32,191 nt of DNA from Bordetella parapertussis (GTDB taxonomy: Bacteria > Pseudomonadota > Gammaproteobacteria > Burkholderiales > Burkholderiaceae_C): positions 1-32,191 of the forward strand of contig CAMCTC010000052.1 of NCBI GenBank assembly GCA_945878355.1, written 5' to 3'. Position numbers and translations under genes: made by a program. Shown here piece after piece: positions 1 to 8,290 of this stretch. A model generated the notes under the pieces. The model was given only the letters and a program-made list of their open reading frames with translations, made no database searches and was not told the origin of the DNA. Every line of letters begins with the position of its first letter. The first letter of the stretch is position 1.

Positions 1-747
1 CTGGCCGCGCTGACCGCGCTGCGCGCATGGGTCGCCGAGCTCGGCTTGACGGTGTCGGACCGGCGCTGGCGCCAGTTGGTCGCGCTGATGCGCTGCGCTG
101 CCGCCAGCGAGGGTCGCGACCAGCTCGATGTGGTCGACCTGTGGCTCGCGCCCTATGTGCTCAGCGTCGATCCGCAGACGCTGGTGCGGCTGGCAGACTG
201 GGTCGGCGTCGAGCTGGTGCGGGCCGTCGCACAGCCGCTGACTTGGCTGGACCATGCGGTGACCGCGTTCGAACGCCAGCTCGAGCTCGAGCAGCGCCTG
301 CCGGCCGAAGCCAGCACCGACGACAGCGCGGGCAAACTCGCGCTGGCCAGAACCATAGGCCTGGGCGAAGGCCCGGGTGCTGATGCCGCGCCCGGACCCG
401 CTGGCGACGGCCTGCAGCGAATCCGCGCCCGCAAGCTCGAGGACAGGCTGCGGCGCAGCTTCAGCCCGGTGCACCTGGCCACGCGCTGCGCCCAGGTCGA
501 CGCGCTGGCAGCGCGCGCCGAGAACGCCAGCACCAGCGTGCAGCAAGCCCGCGACGCGCTGGCCGCCAAGCTGGAGAGGCGGCTGTGGCTGCCGCCCGCG
601 CTGGCCAGCGCCTGGCTGAACGCCCACGCGCAAACCCTCGCCACGCTGGCGGGCTTGCAGGCCAGGCTGGCCGCTACGCGTGCCGGCTTTGCCGACATGC
701 AGGTCGACCCGACCCTGCCGGCGGTCGCGCCGCCGCTGCCGGACTGA
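1..747 (+). CDS. ravA: RavA-type MoxR AAA+ ATPase, C-terminal part (5' end outside window)
   Basis: The frame is open from base 1, so the N-terminal AAA+ core (Walker A and B) lies upstream of the window. What is visible (about 248 codons) is the end of the AAA+ lid and the C-terminal region. The segment VSDRRWRQLVALMRCAAA followed by GRDQLDVVDLWL matches the conserved RavA lid motif (SDRRW, then a SGRD/DL pattern). The remainder is Ala/Leu/Glu-rich helix, consistent with the divergent C-terminal half of RavA. In E. coli RavA is a hexameric MoxR-family ATPase that works with the VWA protein ViaA and is linked to respiratory Fe-S enzyme maturation. The gene immediately downstream is a ViaA-like VWA protein, which supports the assignment. 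Family identity is fairly sure; the exact function in this organism is inferred. Confidence 0.75.
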   Translation: MAALTALRAWVAELGLTVSDRRWRQLVALMRCAAASEGRDQLDVVDLWLAPYVLSVDPQTLVRLADWVGVELVRAVAQPLTWLDHAVTAFERQLELEQRLPAEASTDDSAGKLALARTIGLGEGPGADAAPGPAGDGLQRIRARKLEDRLRRSFSPVHLATRCAQVDALAARAENASTSVQQARDALAAKLERRLWLPPALASAWLNAHAQTLATLAGLQARLAATRAGFADMQVDPTLPAVAPPLPD

Positions 748-750
748 GCC

Positions 751-2253
751 TTGCTGTCGATCCAGCCACCGGCCAGCCCGCTGGAAGACCCGTTCCAGCG
801 CTTGGCCCTGCTGCCGCGAACGCTGTGGCTGCCGGCGCTGATCAGCGCCACCGGCACCGGGCCTGACACCTGCGAACAGCGCTTGATCGACCTGCAGCGC
901 TGGCTTGATGCGCTGGCTGTCGGCGAACTGCCGCCAGTCGATGCCGATTTCGGCGACCCGGCGGCGCTGGTGCCGCTGCGCTCGGCGATCGGCGAGCTCG
1001 GGCTGGCCGGGCTGTGCCGCGGCGCCGACGCGATGGCCGAGCAGTTGCTGCGAACGCTGCTGTGGCATCTGGACCGCTTGATCGACCTGCAGCCCAGGCT
1101 CAGCCGCACGCAGGCGATCGCCCAGGTGAGCGAGGAGTTCAGCGCCGCCTGGACGCTGCTCAAAGGCGACTGGGACCAGGTGCTGGTGCTGTTGCAAGGC
1201 CTGGGTGACCTGGGCGAGCTGCGCTGGGACGAACTGCGCGGCCAGCTCAGCCGGCGCGAATGGCAGGAGGCTCAGCGCATCAGCGAGACGCTCAAGACCC
1301 TGCCCGAGCTGGTCGCGCTGATCCGCCAACTGGGCCGGGCCGAGCGTGCAGCCCAGCCGCAGGCACTGCCACCTCGGCCGGCCGACGGCACGCCAGCGCT
1401 GGGCGTCAAGGCGGTCGAGACGCTGCTGCCTGATGCGCCCGGCGAACTGCTGGGCATACGCCACGGCGACCGCATCGAACGCATGCTGGGCAGCGAGGCG
1501 GCGATGCTGCTGCACCCCTTGCTGAAAAAACTCTGGCGCGCGCGCCGCGCCGAAGGCCGGCTGCTGAGCTATGACAGCCAGGCCTTGCTGGTCGATCTGC
1601 GGCCCGACCCCGGCACACCACCGCGCAGCGCGCTGACACCGCCGCAGCCCGAGGCGCTGGAGCGCGGGCCGATCATCCTGTGCCTAGACACCTCGGGCTC
1701 GATGCGCGGCGGACCCGAGACCCTGGCCAAGGCGGTGGCGCTGCAGGCGCTGCGAACCGCCCATGCCGAGCATCGGGGCTGCTTGTTGATCGCGTTCGGC
1801 GGACCCGGCGAAATCGTCGAGCGCGAGCTGGCCAAGGGGCGTGACGGCCTGGCCGCGTTGCTCGACTTGATGGGCCAGGGTTTTGACGGTGGCACCGATG
1901 TGCAGACCCCGATCGAGCGCGCGATCGAGCGGGTGCACGAGCAGCGCTGGGCCAGCGCCGACCTGCTGATCGTCAGCGACGGCGAGTTCGGCTGCACGCC
2001 GGCGATGCTGGCACGGCTCGAGGATGCGCAGAACCGGCTCGGCCTGCGGGTGCAAGCCGTGCTGGTCGGCGACCGCGAGACCATGGGCTTGATGGAGGTC
2101 GCCGACGACATCTTCTGGGTCCGCGACTGGCGCCGCCATGGTGCGCATCCAGCGGGTGCGCTGAGCTTCTCGCCAGTGCACAGCAAGAGCCTGACGGCGC
2201 TGTATTTCCCCAACGCGCTGTCGGGACGAGCTGCCAGGCACAAACCGCGCTGA
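751..2253 (+). CDS. viaA: ViaA-like VWA domain protein, partner of RavA
   Basis: Predicted 500-residue protein. A C-terminal von Willebrand factor A domain (about residues 305-480) carries the metal-ion-dependent adhesion site: LCLDTSGSM gives D313-x-S315-x-S317, followed by GGTDVQTPI (the MIDAS Thr) and IVSDGEFG (the MIDAS Asp). The N-terminal 300 residues are helical and match the ViaA architecture. In E. coli ViaA stimulates RavA ATPase activity, and the pair associates with respiratory complexes. The start is taken as the TTG at 751, one codon after the ravA stop and in the same reading frame, so no earlier start is possible. There is no clear ribosome binding site of its own, so translation is probably coupled to ravA. 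MoxR-VWA pairs are common, so assignment to ViaA rather than another VWA partner is likely but not certain. Confidence 0.8.
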   Translation: MLSIQPPASPLEDPFQRLALLPRTLWLPALISATGTGPDTCEQRLIDLQRWLDALAVGELPPVDADFGDPAALVPLRSAIGELGLAGLCRGADAMAEQLLRTLLWHLDRLIDLQPRLSRTQAIAQVSEEFSAAWTLLKGDWDQVLVLLQGLGDLGELRWDELRGQLSRREWQEAQRISETLKTLPELVALIRQLGRAERAAQPQALPPRPADGTPALGVKAVETLLPDAPGELLGIRHGDRIERMLGSEAAMLLHPLLKKLWRARRAEGRLLSYDSQALLVDLRPDPGTPPRSALTPPQPEALERGPIILCLDTSGSMRGGPETLAKAVALQALRTAHAEHRGCLLIAFGGPGEIVERELAKGRDGLAALLDLMGQGFDGGTDVQTPIERAIERVHEQRWASADLLIVSDGEFGCTPAMLARLEDAQNRLGLRVQAVLVGDRETMGLMEVADDIFWVRDWRRHGAHPAGALSFSPVHSKSLTALYFPNALSGRAARHKPR

Positions 2254-2323
2254 ACGATGGGCCTGTGCAGGCATACCATCAGGTCGACCCTGCCCATCAA
2301 AAAAACCCATTGGAGCCCTTGCG

Positions 2324-3295
2324 ATGCCACAACAGAACCAACTCCCGCAACGCGAACTGGGCCGCTCGGGCCTGCAGATCGCGCCACTGGCCTTCGGCGG
2401 CAATGTGTTCGGCTGGACCACCGACCGCGCCACCGCATTCGGGCTGCTCGACGCCTTCGTCGACGGTGGCTTCAACCTGATCGACAGCGCCGACGTCTAC
2501 TCGCGCTGGGTGCCTGGCCACAGCGGCGGCGAATCGGAGACGATCATCGGTCAGTGGCTGGCGGCCAGCGGCAAACGCGACCGGGTGCTGATCGCGACCA
2601 AAGTCGGCAAGGACATGGGCGGCGACCAGGTCGGGCTGTCGCGGCGCTGGATACGCCAGGCGGTGCACGACTCGCTGACCCGCTTGCAGACCGACCACAT
2701 CGACCTGTACCAATCCCACGACGACGACGCGACCACGCCGCTGGAGGAGACGCTGGGCGCGTTTGCCGAGCTGATCCGCGAAGGCAAGGTGCGCGCGATC
2801 GGTGCGAGCAACTTCACCGCACCCCGCCTGGCCGAGGCGCTGGCCACCAGCGCGCGGCTGGGCCTGCCGCGCTACGAAAGCCTGCAGCCGCTCTACAACC
2901 TGATGGACCGCGCCGCTTACGAGGCCGATCTCGAGCCGCTGTGCCGCGCCGAGCAACTGGGCGTGATCAACTTCTACGCGCTGGCCCGGGGTTTTCTGAC
3001 AGGCAAGTACCGCAGCGAGGCCGACCTGGGCAAGAGCACCCGCGGCGGCGGCATCAAGGCCTACCTGAACCCGCGTGGCCAGCGCGTGCTCGCGGCGCTG
3101 GACGCCGCCGCACAGACCCACAGCGCCACGCCGGCCCAGGTGGCACTGGCCTGGCAGATCGCCAGACCCGGACTGACCGCGCCGATCTGCAGCGCCACCA
3201 GCACGGCACAGTGGGCCGAGCTCGCCGGCGCTGCCAGGCTGGACTTGTCCCCGGCAACGATCGCCGCGCTGAACATGGCCAGCGCCGAGGCGTGA
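2324..3295 (+). CDS. aldo/keto reductase
   Basis: A 323-residue (alpha/beta)8-barrel NAD(P)H-dependent oxidoreductase. The catalytic tetrad of the family is visible: D54 in NLIDSADVYS, Y59, K93 in IATKVG and H132 in YQSHDDD. The GASNF motif (around 160) and the C-terminal cofactor region (PICSATSTAQW) are also present. Length and the opening LGRSGLQIAPLAFGGNVFGW fit the subgroup of voltage-gated K-channel beta-subunit-like/YajO-type reductases, which reduce assorted aldehydes and ketones; the natural substrate cannot be read from the sequence. The ATG at 2324 is preceded by TTGGAG about 10 nt upstream. A poor -10-like TACCAT sits at 2274-2279. The stop codon overlaps the GTG start of the chromate transporter gene, so the two are probably co-translated. 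Confidence 0.9.
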   Translation: MPQQNQLPQRELGRSGLQIAPLAFGGNVFGWTTDRATAFGLLDAFVDGGFNLIDSADVYSRWVPGHSGGESETIIGQWLAASGKRDRVLIATKVGKDMGGDQVGLSRRWIRQAVHDSLTRLQTDHIDLYQSHDDDATTPLEETLGAFAELIREGKVRAIGASNFTAPRLAEALATSARLGLPRYESLQPLYNLMDRAAYEADLEPLCRAEQLGVINFYALARGFLTGKYRSEADLGKSTRGGGIKAYLNPRGQRVLAALDAAAQTHSATPAQVALAWQIARPGLTAPICSATSTAQWAELAGAARLDLSPATIAALNMASAEA

Positions 3296-4656
3296 GCACC
3301 GTCGAGCCAGATGCCGGCTTGCCAGCCGGCCCGCCGCCGGCGGTCAGCCTGGCCGAGGCGGTGCGGTTCTGGCTCCAGCTCGGCTTCGTCAGCTTCGGCG
3401 GGCCGGCCGGACAGATCGCGCTGATGCACCAGGAGCTGGTCGAACGCCGGCGCTGGATCAGCGAGCGGCGATTTCTGCATGCGCTGAACTACTGCATGGT
3501 CTTGCCAGGCCCCGAGGCCCAGCAGCTCGCGACCTACATCGGCTGGCTGATGCACCGCAGCTGGGGCGGCATCGTCGCAGGCGCGCTGTTCGTGCTGCCC
3601 TCGCTGCTGATCCTGATCTTGCTGTCGTGGATCTACCTGCGCTTTGGCAGCCTGCCGCTGGTGGCCGGCATCTTCTACGGCATCAAGCCGGCGGTCACCG
3701 CGCTGGTGCTGCAAGCCGCGCACCGCATTGGCAGCCGGGCGCTGAAGAACCGCTGGATGTGGGGCATCGCTGCAGCGTCCTTTGTCGCGATCTTCGCGTT
3801 TCAAGCGCCGTTTCCGGCAATCGTCGTCGCCGCAGCGCTGATCGGCCACTTTGGCGCCCGGGTCGCGCCCGGGGTGTTCGCGCTCGGCGGCGGGCACGGC
3901 GCCGCCCAGAGCAGTTACGGGCCGGCCTTGATCGACGACCACAGCCCGACGCCGGCCCATGCCCGTTTCTCGCGCGCGCAGTTGGCCCGGGTGCTGGGCA
4001 TAGGGCTGGCGCTGTGGATCACGGCGATGGGGCTGGCGAGCCAGGCCGAGGTGCTGAAGGCGATGGCTTGGTTCTTCACCAAGGCCGCGCTGCTGACCTT
4101 TGGCGGCGCCTATGCGGTGCTGCCCTATGTCTACCAGGGTGCCGTCGAGCAGCAGCATTGGCTGAGCGGGGCGCAGATGATCGACGGCCTGGCACTGGGC
4201 GAGACCACGCCGGGGCCGTTGATCATGGTGGTGGCTTTCGTCGGCTTTGTCGGCGGCTGGACGCGCCAGGTGCTGGGGCCCGACGCGCTGCTGCTGGGCG
4301 GCGCGCTGGCCGCGACGGTGGTGACCTTCTTCACCTTCTTGCCCTCGTTCGTCTTCATCCTGGCCGGTGGCCCGCTGGTCGAGGCCAGCCACGGCAAGCT
4401 GGGCTGGACCGCACCGCTGTCGGCGATCACCGCAGCGGTGGTCGGTGTGATCCTGAACCTGGCGCTGTTCTTTGCCTGGCATGTGCTGTGGCCGCAAGGC
4501 TTTGGCGGCCGCTTCGACGGGGTTTCGGCGCTGATCGCGGTGGCAGCGGCGGTGGCGCTGCTGCGCTGGAAGGTCGGCGTGCTGCCGCTGCTGGCAGGCT
4601 GCGCCACGGCAGGGCTGGTCGCGAGGCTGATCATCGGGCCGACGGCCGGCGGCTGA
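3292..4656 (+). CDS. chrA: chromate transporter ChrA (two-domain, long-chain type)
   Basis: A 454-residue integral membrane protein with two homologous CHR domains. The N-terminal one carries SFGGPAGQIALMH and LPGPEAQQLATYIGWLMHR. The C-terminal one carries FTKAALLTFGGAYAVLPYV and GLALGETTPGPLI. Both are signature motifs of long-chain ChrA proteins, which export chromate across the inner membrane, probably driven by the proton gradient. About ten or more hydrophobic segments are visible, with a polar linker near the middle (GGHGAAQSS to HARFSRAQ). The start is the GTG at 3292, which overlaps the TGA of the preceding gene as GTGA. The same frame stays open far upstream, but that extension is Arg/Pro-rich shadow of the aldo/keto reductase gene. 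It ends only 24 bp from the convergent ABC transporter gene, and no terminator hairpin is visible in that gap. Confidence 0.92.
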   Translation: MSTVEPDAGLPAGPPPAVSLAEAVRFWLQLGFVSFGGPAGQIALMHQELVERRRWISERRFLHALNYCMVLPGPEAQQLATYIGWLMHRSWGGIVAGALFVLPSLLILILLSWIYLRFGSLPLVAGIFYGIKPAVTALVLQAAHRIGSRALKNRWMWGIAAASFVAIFAFQAPFPAIVVAAALIGHFGARVAPGVFALGGGHGAAQSSYGPALIDDHSPTPAHARFSRAQLARVLGIGLALWITAMGLASQAEVLKAMAWFFTKAALLTFGGAYAVLPYVYQGAVEQQHWLSGAQMIDGLALGETTPGPLIMVVAFVGFVGGWTRQVLGPDALLLGGALAATVVTFFTFLPSFVFILAGGPLVEASHGKLGWTAPLSAITAAVVGVILNLALFFAWHVLWPQGFGGRFDGVSALIAVAAAVALLRWKVGVLPLLAGCATAGLVARLIIGPTAGG

Positions 4657-4680
4657 GAGCCTTGCAGATTCAGCCCGCGG

Positions 4681-5685
4681 TCAAGCCGGTGTCCAGCCGG
4701 CCTGGACCTGTTCGGCGCGGTGGCAAGCGGCCTGGTGGGTCTGTCCCGAGCTTCGGTCCAACGCGCGCAAGCGCGGCGGCTCAGCCAGGCACTGCGCCTG
4801 CCTGAGCGGGCAGCGCGCCGCGTAGGCACAGCCGCTGGACGCATCGACCGGCACAACTGGCACCAGGGGCTGGCGTCGAACACCGGGCTGGGCCCGCGGC
4901 ACAGCGTCCATCAGCGCCCGGGTGTAAGGATGCGCCGCCGCCTGAAACAGCGTCTCGGGGCTGCCTTGCTCGACGATCCGGCCTTGGTAGAGCACCAGCA
5001 CCTCATCGCAGACCCGGTCGACCACCGCCAGGTCGTGGCTGATGAACAGGTAGGTCACGCCCAGGCTGTCTTGCAAGTCCTGCATCAGGTTGAGCACCTG
5101 GGCCTGGACCGAGACATCGAGCGCGCTGACCGGTTCGTCGGCGACGATCAGCTTCGGCGCGGTGACCAGCGCGCGCGCGATCGCGATGCGCTGGCGCTGG
5201 CCACCCGAGAACTCATGCGGGTACTTGCCGGCGTCGGCCGCGCGCAGGCCGACCGCGTCGAGCATTTCGCCGACCCGCGCCTGCTGCTCGGCGCGTGAGC
5301 TGCTCCCGGTTCTGCCGCTGCGCGCCGTCAGCGGCTCGGCGACGATGCGGCCGACGCTCTGGCGCGGGTCGAGTGAGCCGAACGGGTCCTGGAACACCAT
5401 CTGGAAATCGGCCCGCGCCCGGCGCAGCGCGGCGGGTGCCAGCGACTGCAAGTCCTGACCCTCGAAGCGCACCGCGCCGGCGGTGGGCGGCTCGAGCGCC
5501 ATCACCAGCCTGGCCAGCGTGCTCTTGCCCGACCCCGATTCGCCGACCACGCCGAGGCTGCGGCCGGCCTGCAGCGCAAAGCTCACGCCCTGCAGCGCGG
5601 CCACCAGCGGCGGCCTGCCGAGCAGGTGCTGGCGCGGCAGCGTGTACTGCTTGACCAGTTGGTCGACCTCGAGCAGCGCGCTCAT
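4681..5685 (-). CDS. Dpp/Opp-type peptide ABC transporter ATPase (DppF/OppF-like)
   Basis: A 334-residue ABC ATPase. Visible motifs are Walker A GESGSGKST (48-56), signature FSGGQRQRIAIARAL, Walker B LIVADEPVSALD and switch His in FISHDL. The C-terminal oligopeptide-transporter extension has spaced cysteines (GCAYAARCPLRQAQC and a later ACH) that in DppD/DppF proteins bind a 4Fe-4S cluster. It would pair with the neighbouring ATPase to energise the two permeases encoded upstream. The start is the ATG at 5685, which overlaps the stop of the preceding ATPase gene as ATGA. The same frame is open far upstream but overlaps that gene and reads as shadow. Di/oligopeptide, glutathione and nickel importers share this architecture, so the substrate is not assigned. 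Confidence 0.92.
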   Translation of the reverse strand: MSALLEVDQLVKQYTLPRQHLLGRPPLVAALQGVSFALQAGRSLGVVGESGSGKSTLARLVMALEPPTAGAVRFEGQDLQSLAPAALRRARADFQMVFQDPFGSLDPRQSVGRIVAEPLTARSGRTGSSSRAEQQARVGEMLDAVGLRAADAGKYPHEFSGGQRQRIAIARALVTAPKLIVADEPVSALDVSVQAQVLNLMQDLQDSLGVTYLFISHDLAVVDRVCDEVLVLYQGRIVEQGSPETLFQAAAHPYTRALMDAVPRAQPGVRRQPLVPVVPVDASSGCAYAARCPLRQAQCLAEPPRLRALDRSSGQTHQAACHRAEQVQAGWTPA

Positions 5686-6710
5686 GCCGAGCCACCCGCC
5701 TCGACCAGCCGGATGCAGCGTGCCGCATGGCCGGGCGCGAGCTCGATGGCTGGCGGCGCGGTTCGGCGGCAGTCGTCGATGGCCAGCGCACAGCGGTCGG
5801 CAAAGCCACAGCCCGACGGCAGCTCGGCCAGCTCGGGCACGCGGCCCGGGATCGTGGGCAGGCGGTGACCGCGTCGGCCTCGTTGGCCTCGTTGGCCATC
5901 CTCGGGCACTTCGGCACGCCAACCCAGCCGAGGCCGCGCCGCGAACAAGCCTCGGGTGTAGGGGTGCGCCAATCGGGCGAACAAGGCGTCGGTGGGTCCG
6001 CTCTCGACCACCGTGCCGCCGTACATCACCAGCATGCGCTGGACCGTCTCGGCCATCACGCCCAGGTCGTGGCTGATCAGCAGCAAGCCCATGCCGTCCT
6101 CGGCCACCAGTTCGTTGATCAGGTCTAGCACCTCGCGCTGGATCGTCACGTCCAAAGCCGTCGTCGGCTCGTCGGCGATCAGCAGGTCCGGGCCGCAGGC
6201 CAGTGCGATCGCGATCACGACCCGCTGGCGCTGCCCCCCAGAGAGCTGGTGCGGGTAGGCATCGAGCCGAGACGCCGCCTGCGGCAATTGCACCCGCTGC
6301 AGCAGGCGCAGCGCCTGGGCCCGAGCCGCGTGCGCATCCAAGCCCTGGTGCAGCCGCAGCGGCTCGGCGATCTGGGCGCCAATCGGGTGCAGCGGGTTGA
6401 GCGCGGTCATCGGCTCCTGGAACACCATCGCCAGCCGGTTGCCGCGCAGACTGCACCAATCGGCCTCGGGCTGGCCCAGCAGCTCACGACCGTTCAGGCG
6501 CAGCGAACCCGTGACCTGCGCGCCCTCGGGCAGCAGCCCCATCAGCGCCAACGCGGTGAGGCTCTTGCCGCAGCCCGATTCGCCGATCAGCCCCAGCGTC
6601 TGGCCGCGGTCGATCGCAAAGGACACGCCGCGCAAGGCCTGCACCGGTCCGCGCGGGGTGGCCAGCGTGACGCGCAGATCGTCGAGTGCCAGCAAGGGCG
6701 GGCAGCTCAT
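5682..6710 (-). CDS. Dpp/Opp-type peptide ABC transporter ATPase (DppD/OppD-like)
   Basis: A 342-residue ABC ATPase. Walker A GESGCGKS is at 43-50, followed by Q-loop [12 protein letters not shown], signature [15 protein letters not shown], Walker [13 protein letters not shown] and LLISHDLGV. The C-terminal Cys-containing oligopeptide-ABC domain is present ([15 protein letters not shown], later AARC). A short repetitive stretch, [10 protein letters not shown], lies before that domain and is encoded by a 9-nt repeat at 5872-5898. The ATG is at 6710, 81 bp downstream of the infA stop. The stop overlaps the next ATPase gene by four bases, so the two ATPases are co-translated. It belongs functionally with the permeases at 7436-9245, although infA and a 389-bp non-coding stretch separate them. 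Confidence 0.92.
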   Translation of the reverse strand: MSCPPLLALDDLRVTLATPRGPVQALRGVSFAIDRGQTLGLIGESGCGKSLTALALMGLLPEGAQVTGSLRLNGRELLGQPEADWCSLRGNRLAMVFQEPMTALNPLHPIGAQIAEPLRLHQGLDAHAARAQALRLLQRVQLPQAASRLDAYPHQLSGGQRQRVVIAIALACGPDLLIADEPTTALDVTIQREVLDLINELVAEDGMGLLLISHDLGVMAETVQRMLVMYGGTVVESGPTDALFARLAHPYTRGLFAARPRLGWRAEVPEDGQRGQRGRRGHRLPTIPGRVPELAELPSGCGFADRCALAIDDCRRTAPPAIELAPGHAARCIRLVEAGGSA

Positions 6711-6791
6711 CCGACACCGCGAGCGATGCGGGCCTTGATGTCAACATTGGAGGGCATCGCCGGATTGTGCGGCTTGCCATCGAGCCAGGGC

Positions 6792-7046
6792 TCAGCGGCG
6801 CTGCTCGCCCGGGCCGGGGCCGCGGCGTTCGATATGGCGGAAGGTGATGCGACCCTTGGTCAGGTCGTAGGCCGACAACTCGAGCGAGACCGCGTCGCCA
6901 GCCAGGATGCGGATGTGGTGCTTGCGCATCTTGCCTGAGGTGTAGGCGATCAGCACATGGCCGTTGTCCAGCGTGACGCGGTAACGCGAGTCGGGCAAGA
7001 CCTCGGTGACCTTGCCCTGCATCTCGATCAGTTCTTCCTTGGCCAT
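6792..7046 (-). CDS. infA: translation initiation factor IF-1, C-terminally extended
   Basis: An 84-residue protein. Residues 1-72 match the S1-like OB fold of IF-1 closely: [20 protein letters not shown], then [15 protein letters not shown] and [22 protein letters not shown]-1 binds the 30S A site and assists IF-2 and IF-3 in start selection. Compared with the usual 71-72 residues there is a tail of about 10-12 residues ([11 protein letters not shown]). Burkholderiales commonly have a second infA besides the one in the ribosomal protein operon, and extended versions occur; this is likely the second copy. The ATG at 7046 has AGGAG about 11 nt upstream. It is flanked on both sides by ABC transporter genes on the same strand, and preceded by 389 bp of non-coding DNA with a candidate promoter. 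Confidence 0.95.
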   Translation of the reverse strand: MAKEELIEMQGKVTEVLPDSRYRVTLDNGHVLIAYTSGKMRKHHIRILAGDAVSLELSAYDLTKGRITFRHIERRGPGPGEQRR

Positions 7047-7435
7047 AGGCGCGGGTCTCCTGCTTGAATCCTCGGGTTGCTACCGCCTCGGCGGCAGCAC
7101 AACTCCGGCATGAAAAACATTGCAGCTTGCCACCAGGGCAGCAAACCACAGGCGTTGGGTCGCCCGGGTCATCCCACCTCATGGCGAAAGGCGGACAGTC
7201 TGTTGCCTTGGCGGACAGCAGACCGGTCACGGACACCTGCGTAGCGAACAACAGGACCCACGTGAGCAAACCGGGTACGGCGCGAGAAGCCGGCGCCAGA
7301 ATGCAGGTCGACTGTCCATTAGCGCCGCTGTGGCGGCGGCGCCACGCACCGAACCGATGATTGTACGCCGAAGCTCGGAAAATTCAGCTGCTAGAGCCGC
7401 GCGCCTCCGGATCTACTCGGTATTGCTCGGGCCCT
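7047..7435 (-). other. 389-bp non-coding stretch upstream of infA (probable promoter and long leader)
   Basis: No convincing gene is present on either strand. On the minus strand a TACAAT -10 box lies at 7360-7365, but no good -35 can be seen. If it is used, infA would have a leader of about 300 nt. A GC hairpin (7322-7328 with 7336-7342, 7-bp stem, 7-nt loop) would lie near the 5' end of that RNA. A 9-bp direct repeat GGCGGACAG occurs at 7190-7198 and 7210-7218. The open frames crossing this stretch are shadows with no recognisable protein features. The region separates the permease genes from infA and the ATPase genes and could hold an independent promoter for the downstream half of the cluster. 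Confidence 0.4.
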
Positions 7436-8290
7436 CTAGCGGCGGCGCGCCAACCTGGGGTCGAGCAGGTCGCGCAGCCCGTCGCCCATCAGGTTCAGCC
7501 CCAGCACCGACAGCGCGATCGCCAACCCGGGGTAGACCGCGAGCATCGGCGCTTGAAACAACAGGGTCTGGGCCTCGTTGAGCATGCGCCCCCAGCTCGG
7601 CTGCGGCGGCTGCGTGCCCAAGCCCAGGTAGCTCAGCGCGGCTTCGGCCAGGATCGCGGTGGCGAACGAGATCGTCGCCTGCACGATCAGCACGCTGGCG
7701 ATGTTGGGCAGCACATGGTCGCAGGTGATGCGCCAGGGCCCGAGGCCGGCCGCGCGGGCTGCCAGCACGTACTCGCGCGACCACACCGAGTTGGCGGCAC
7801 CGCGGCTGATGCGGGCGAAGACCGGGATGTTGAAGATGCCGATCGCCAGGATGCCGGTCAGCAGACCCGGCCCGTAGATCGCGCCCAGCATGATGGCCGA
7901 CAGCAGCGCCGGAAAGGCAAAGGTGAAATCGGCCGCGCGCATCACCAGCTCCTCGACCCAGCCACGCCGCGCCGCCGCCAGGCATCCCAGCGACAAGCCA
8001 GCGACCAGCCCTATGCCCACCGCCACCACGCCGACAACGATGGCACTCTGCGCACCGACCAGCAACTGCGACGCCACATCGCGCCCCAGGCTGTCGGTGC
8101 CCAGCCAATGCGCTGCCGACGGCGGCTGCAGTTTGGCTGGGATGTCGATCTCGGCTGGCGGGTAAGGCGACCAGCCCAGCGAGACCAGCGCAGCCAGCAA
8201 CAGCAGCGCGCTGAGCGTGGCGCCGATCGCGAAGCTGGGGTGACGCAGCGCGCGGCCGACAAACCCAGCTGCAGGGGTCATTTCAGGCAT
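7436..8290 (-). CDS. Dpp/Opp-type peptide ABC transporter permease (DppC-like)
   Basis: A 284-residue inner-membrane permease. It has an N-terminal OppC-N segment (first transmembrane helix around residues 20-40), then a periplasmic loop with HWLGTDSLGRDVASQLLVGA, which is highly characteristic of DppC/OppC. About five further helices follow. The EAA loop that docks to the ATPases is EYVLAARAAGLGPWRI, and EAALSYLGLGTQPPQPSWG is the typical C-terminal family motif. The ATG at 8290 overlaps the stop of the upstream permease gene by 8 bp; a second ATG three codons later is an alternative. Substrate is unassigned because no binding protein is encoded nearby. Confidence 0.92.
   Translation of the reverse strand: MPEMTPAAGFVGRALRHPSFAIGATLSALLLLAALVSLGWSPYPPAEIDIPAKLQPPSAAHWLGTDSLGRDVASQLLVGAQSAIVVGVVAVGIGLVAGLSLGCLAAARRGWVEELVMRAADFTFAFPALLSAIMLGAIYGPGLLTGILAIGIFNIPVFARISRGAANSVWSREYVLAARAAGLGPWRITCDHVLPNIASVLIVQATISFATAILAEAALSYLGLGTQPPQPSWGRMLNEAQTLLFQAPMLAVYPGLAIALSVLGLNLMGDGLRDLLDPRLARRR

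Noticed and set aside
153..1163. Minus-strand open frame opposite ravA and viaA
   Set aside because: It is Ser/Arg/Ala-rich, without domains, and overlaps two supported genes on the other strand.
3061..4497. Long minus-strand open frame opposite chrA and the aldo/keto reductase
   Set aside because: The composition (His/Gln/Asp/Arg-rich) and lack of recognisable motifs mark it as an antisense shadow of two well-supported genes.
7047..7269. Minus-strand open frame with a hydrophobic start upstream of infA, considered as a small secreted protein
   Set aside because: It starts with TTG, has no ribosome binding site, and continues out of frame through infA; no stop appears before the real gene, so it is not a discrete small protein.
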